Below are positions 7,173 through 7,665 of a stretch of DNA of 7,665 bases, piece after piece (within the stretch, counting starts at the first letter, position 1; each line of letters starts with the position of its first letter). Source of the DNA: an uncultured Cryomorphaceae bacterium (GTDB lineage Bacteria; Bacteroidota; Bacteroidia; Flavobacteriales; Schleiferiaceae); the NCBI GenBank assembly GCA_913049755.1, contig CAJWXO010000057.1:1-7665 (forward strand), given 5' to 3'. The notes under the pieces were generated by a model that was not told the DNA's origin, did no database searches, and saw nothing but the letters and a program-made list of their open reading frames with translations. A program made the translations under genes and the position numbers.

Positions 7173-7610
7173 TTAAAGCTCAAAGGTACCAAATACTGGT
7201 AGTTCAGCAACTACTTCCTCTCCATTAGAACGAAAAACGCGCCATTGTTTTCCATTTGTTAATGCTCCCCACGGCGCGTTTAGACTAGTATTATATCTCA
7301 TCCACTGATCACAGACTTTGTCATCAAGAGGGATTTTATCCGCTTTACATTCAATGAGCATCCAAAGTTTACCATCGGAATAAATCGCAATATCATATCG
7401 TCTTAACATTCCATTAACCTGAATCCCTTTTTCAACTGAAATAGATTCTTTGGGGTATTTACCATCTATTATTAGTCTTCTTAATGCATCCTGACGCACC
7501 CACTCTTCGGGCGTCGCCTTTACATTTTTCTTTCTGAATGCATCCCATAAATCCTCAGAGTGTGGATCCATCATCGACATCGTTGCATGAAGCCATTTAC
7601 GTTTATTCAT
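7173..7610 (-). CDS. Stand-alone HsdR N-terminal-type nuclease domain protein (PD-(D/E)xK fold)
   Basis: This 145-residue protein resembles only the N-terminal nuclease domain of type I restriction subunit HsdR (HSDR_N type); no helicase or methylase is nearby. It has LWDAFRKKNVKATPEEWVRQ (21-40), with PEEWVRQ typical of the small Bacteroidota members. The nuclease core is complete: RYDIAIY with Asp73, then IECK giving Glu87-x-Lys89, then Gln102 and Tyr106 in the QxxxY motif seen in HsdR and RecB-type nucleases. The total length suits a single compact domain. From memory, Bacteroidota commonly carry such an orphan gene among housekeeping genes, so it is probably not a remnant of a restriction system; its function is not known. 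The start at 7610 is the first ATG of the frame; Met11, Met13 or Met14 are alternatives. The purB gene follows after 8 bases, in the same direction. Confidence 0.85.
   Translation of the reverse strand: MNKRKWLHATMSMMDPHSEDLWDAFRKKNVKATPEEWVRQDALRRLIIDGKYPKESISVEKGIQVNGMLRRYDIAIYSDGKLWMLIECKADKIPLDDKVCDQWMRYNTSLNAPWGALTNGKQWRVFRSNGEEVVAELPVFGTFEL
7181..7210 (-). promoter_or_regulatory. Candidate purB promoter inside the end of the HsdR-N gene
   Basis: On the minus strand, TTG (7210-7208) is followed after exactly 19 bases by TACCTTTG (7188-7181). This is an exact match to the Bacteroidota primary-sigma pattern TTG, 17-23 bases, TAnnTTTG. Transcription would start about 6-7 bases further on, near 7175, giving purB a leader of about 10 bases. 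The element lies in the codons for the last residues of the upstream gene, so the match may be partly constrained by coding. Confidence 0.5.
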
Positions 7611-7624
7611 GATGCAAGGTTATG

Positions 7625-7632
7625 TACTTTTG
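7625..7632 (+). promoter_or_regulatory. Candidate -7 promoter element for a divergent gene at the right edge
   Basis: TACTTTTG is an exact match to the Bacteroidota -7 consensus TAnnTTTG and lies in the short region upstream of the divergent HsdR-N gene. No good -33 TTG is found 17-23 bases upstream; the nearest candidate is the T-rich GTTTATT around 7601. The context ATGTACTTTTGTC resembles promoters common in this phylum. It would direct transcription to the right, out of the window. Confidence 0.4.
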
Positions 7633-7643
7633 TCGAGATTATT

Positions 7644-7665
7644 GTGAAGAAAAAAATATTAGCTT
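7644..7665 (+). CDS. Possible start of a divergent gene, cut by right window edge
   Basis: A GTG at 7644 opens a frame reading M-K-K-K-I-L-A up to the window end. It lies 11 bases after an exact -7 promoter element, which fits the very short leaders usual in Bacteroidota, and the basic-then-hydrophobic beginning is typical of a protein N-terminus. Only seven residues are visible, so no product can be named, and the true start could lie beyond the window. Confidence 0.25.

Noticed and set aside
7173..7610. Part of a complete type I restriction-modification or other defence island
   Set aside because: The only restriction-related piece is one small nuclease domain with a normal start and stop. 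Its neighbour is purB, and there is no methylase, specificity subunit, helicase, integrase or repeat in the window.
7615..7622. TAACCTTG on the minus strand as a -7 element for the HsdR-N gene
   Set aside because: One mismatch to TAnnTTTG, no TTG at the right distance upstream, and it ends only four bases before the start codon, so transcription would begin at or inside the ATG.

Overview
The window looks like a piece of a Bacteroidota chromosome, probably from the Flavobacteriales or a nearby group. The reasons are: AT-rich DNA with almost no Shine-Dalgarno sequences; an AcnB of the Bacteroidota subtype; a DUF5777-type outer-membrane barrel next to a YceI protein and a small c-type cytochrome lipoprotein; signal peptides ending in the typical '...FA|Q' or '...ANA|Q' sites; and two exact matches to the Bacteroidota -7 promoter element TAnnTTTG. 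This assignment comes from recalled family features, not from a database search.

Left part, plus strand (1-1251): the C-terminal half of aconitase B, cut by the window edge, including all three Fe-S cluster cysteines. A 159-base gap follows, with a possible weak promoter and a T-rich tract but no gene. Next comes a run of five plus-strand genes with short spacers: a UMF1/Atg22-like major facilitator transporter (1411-2712), a mono-heme cytochrome c lipoprotein (2732-3112), a YceI-like secreted protein (3119-3661), a DUF5777-like beta-barrel (3672-4574) and L-2-hydroxyglutarate dehydrogenase/oxidase LhgO (4617-5813), which must start at TTG. The middle three genes are separated by only 6 and 10 bases, all carry export signals, and probably form one cell-envelope unit of unknown function.

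Right part, minus strand (7610 down to 5827): a stand-alone HsdR-N-type nuclease-domain protein followed after 8 bases by adenylosuccinate lyase PurB. PurB converges on LhgO with only 13 bases between the stop codons, and an inverted repeat spans that junction. A strong promoter-like sequence for purB lies inside the end of the nuclease-domain gene. At the extreme right edge, another exact -7 element and a GTG codon suggest the start of a divergent plus-strand gene.

Most of the window is core metabolism: the TCA cycle, repair of the side product L-2-hydroxyglutarate, and purine synthesis. The parts with unexplained biology are the cytochrome/YceI/barrel trio and the orphan HsdR-N nuclease domain. 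I saw no mobile element, CRISPR array, tRNA or rRNA, and no clear sign of a defence system beyond that single orphan domain.
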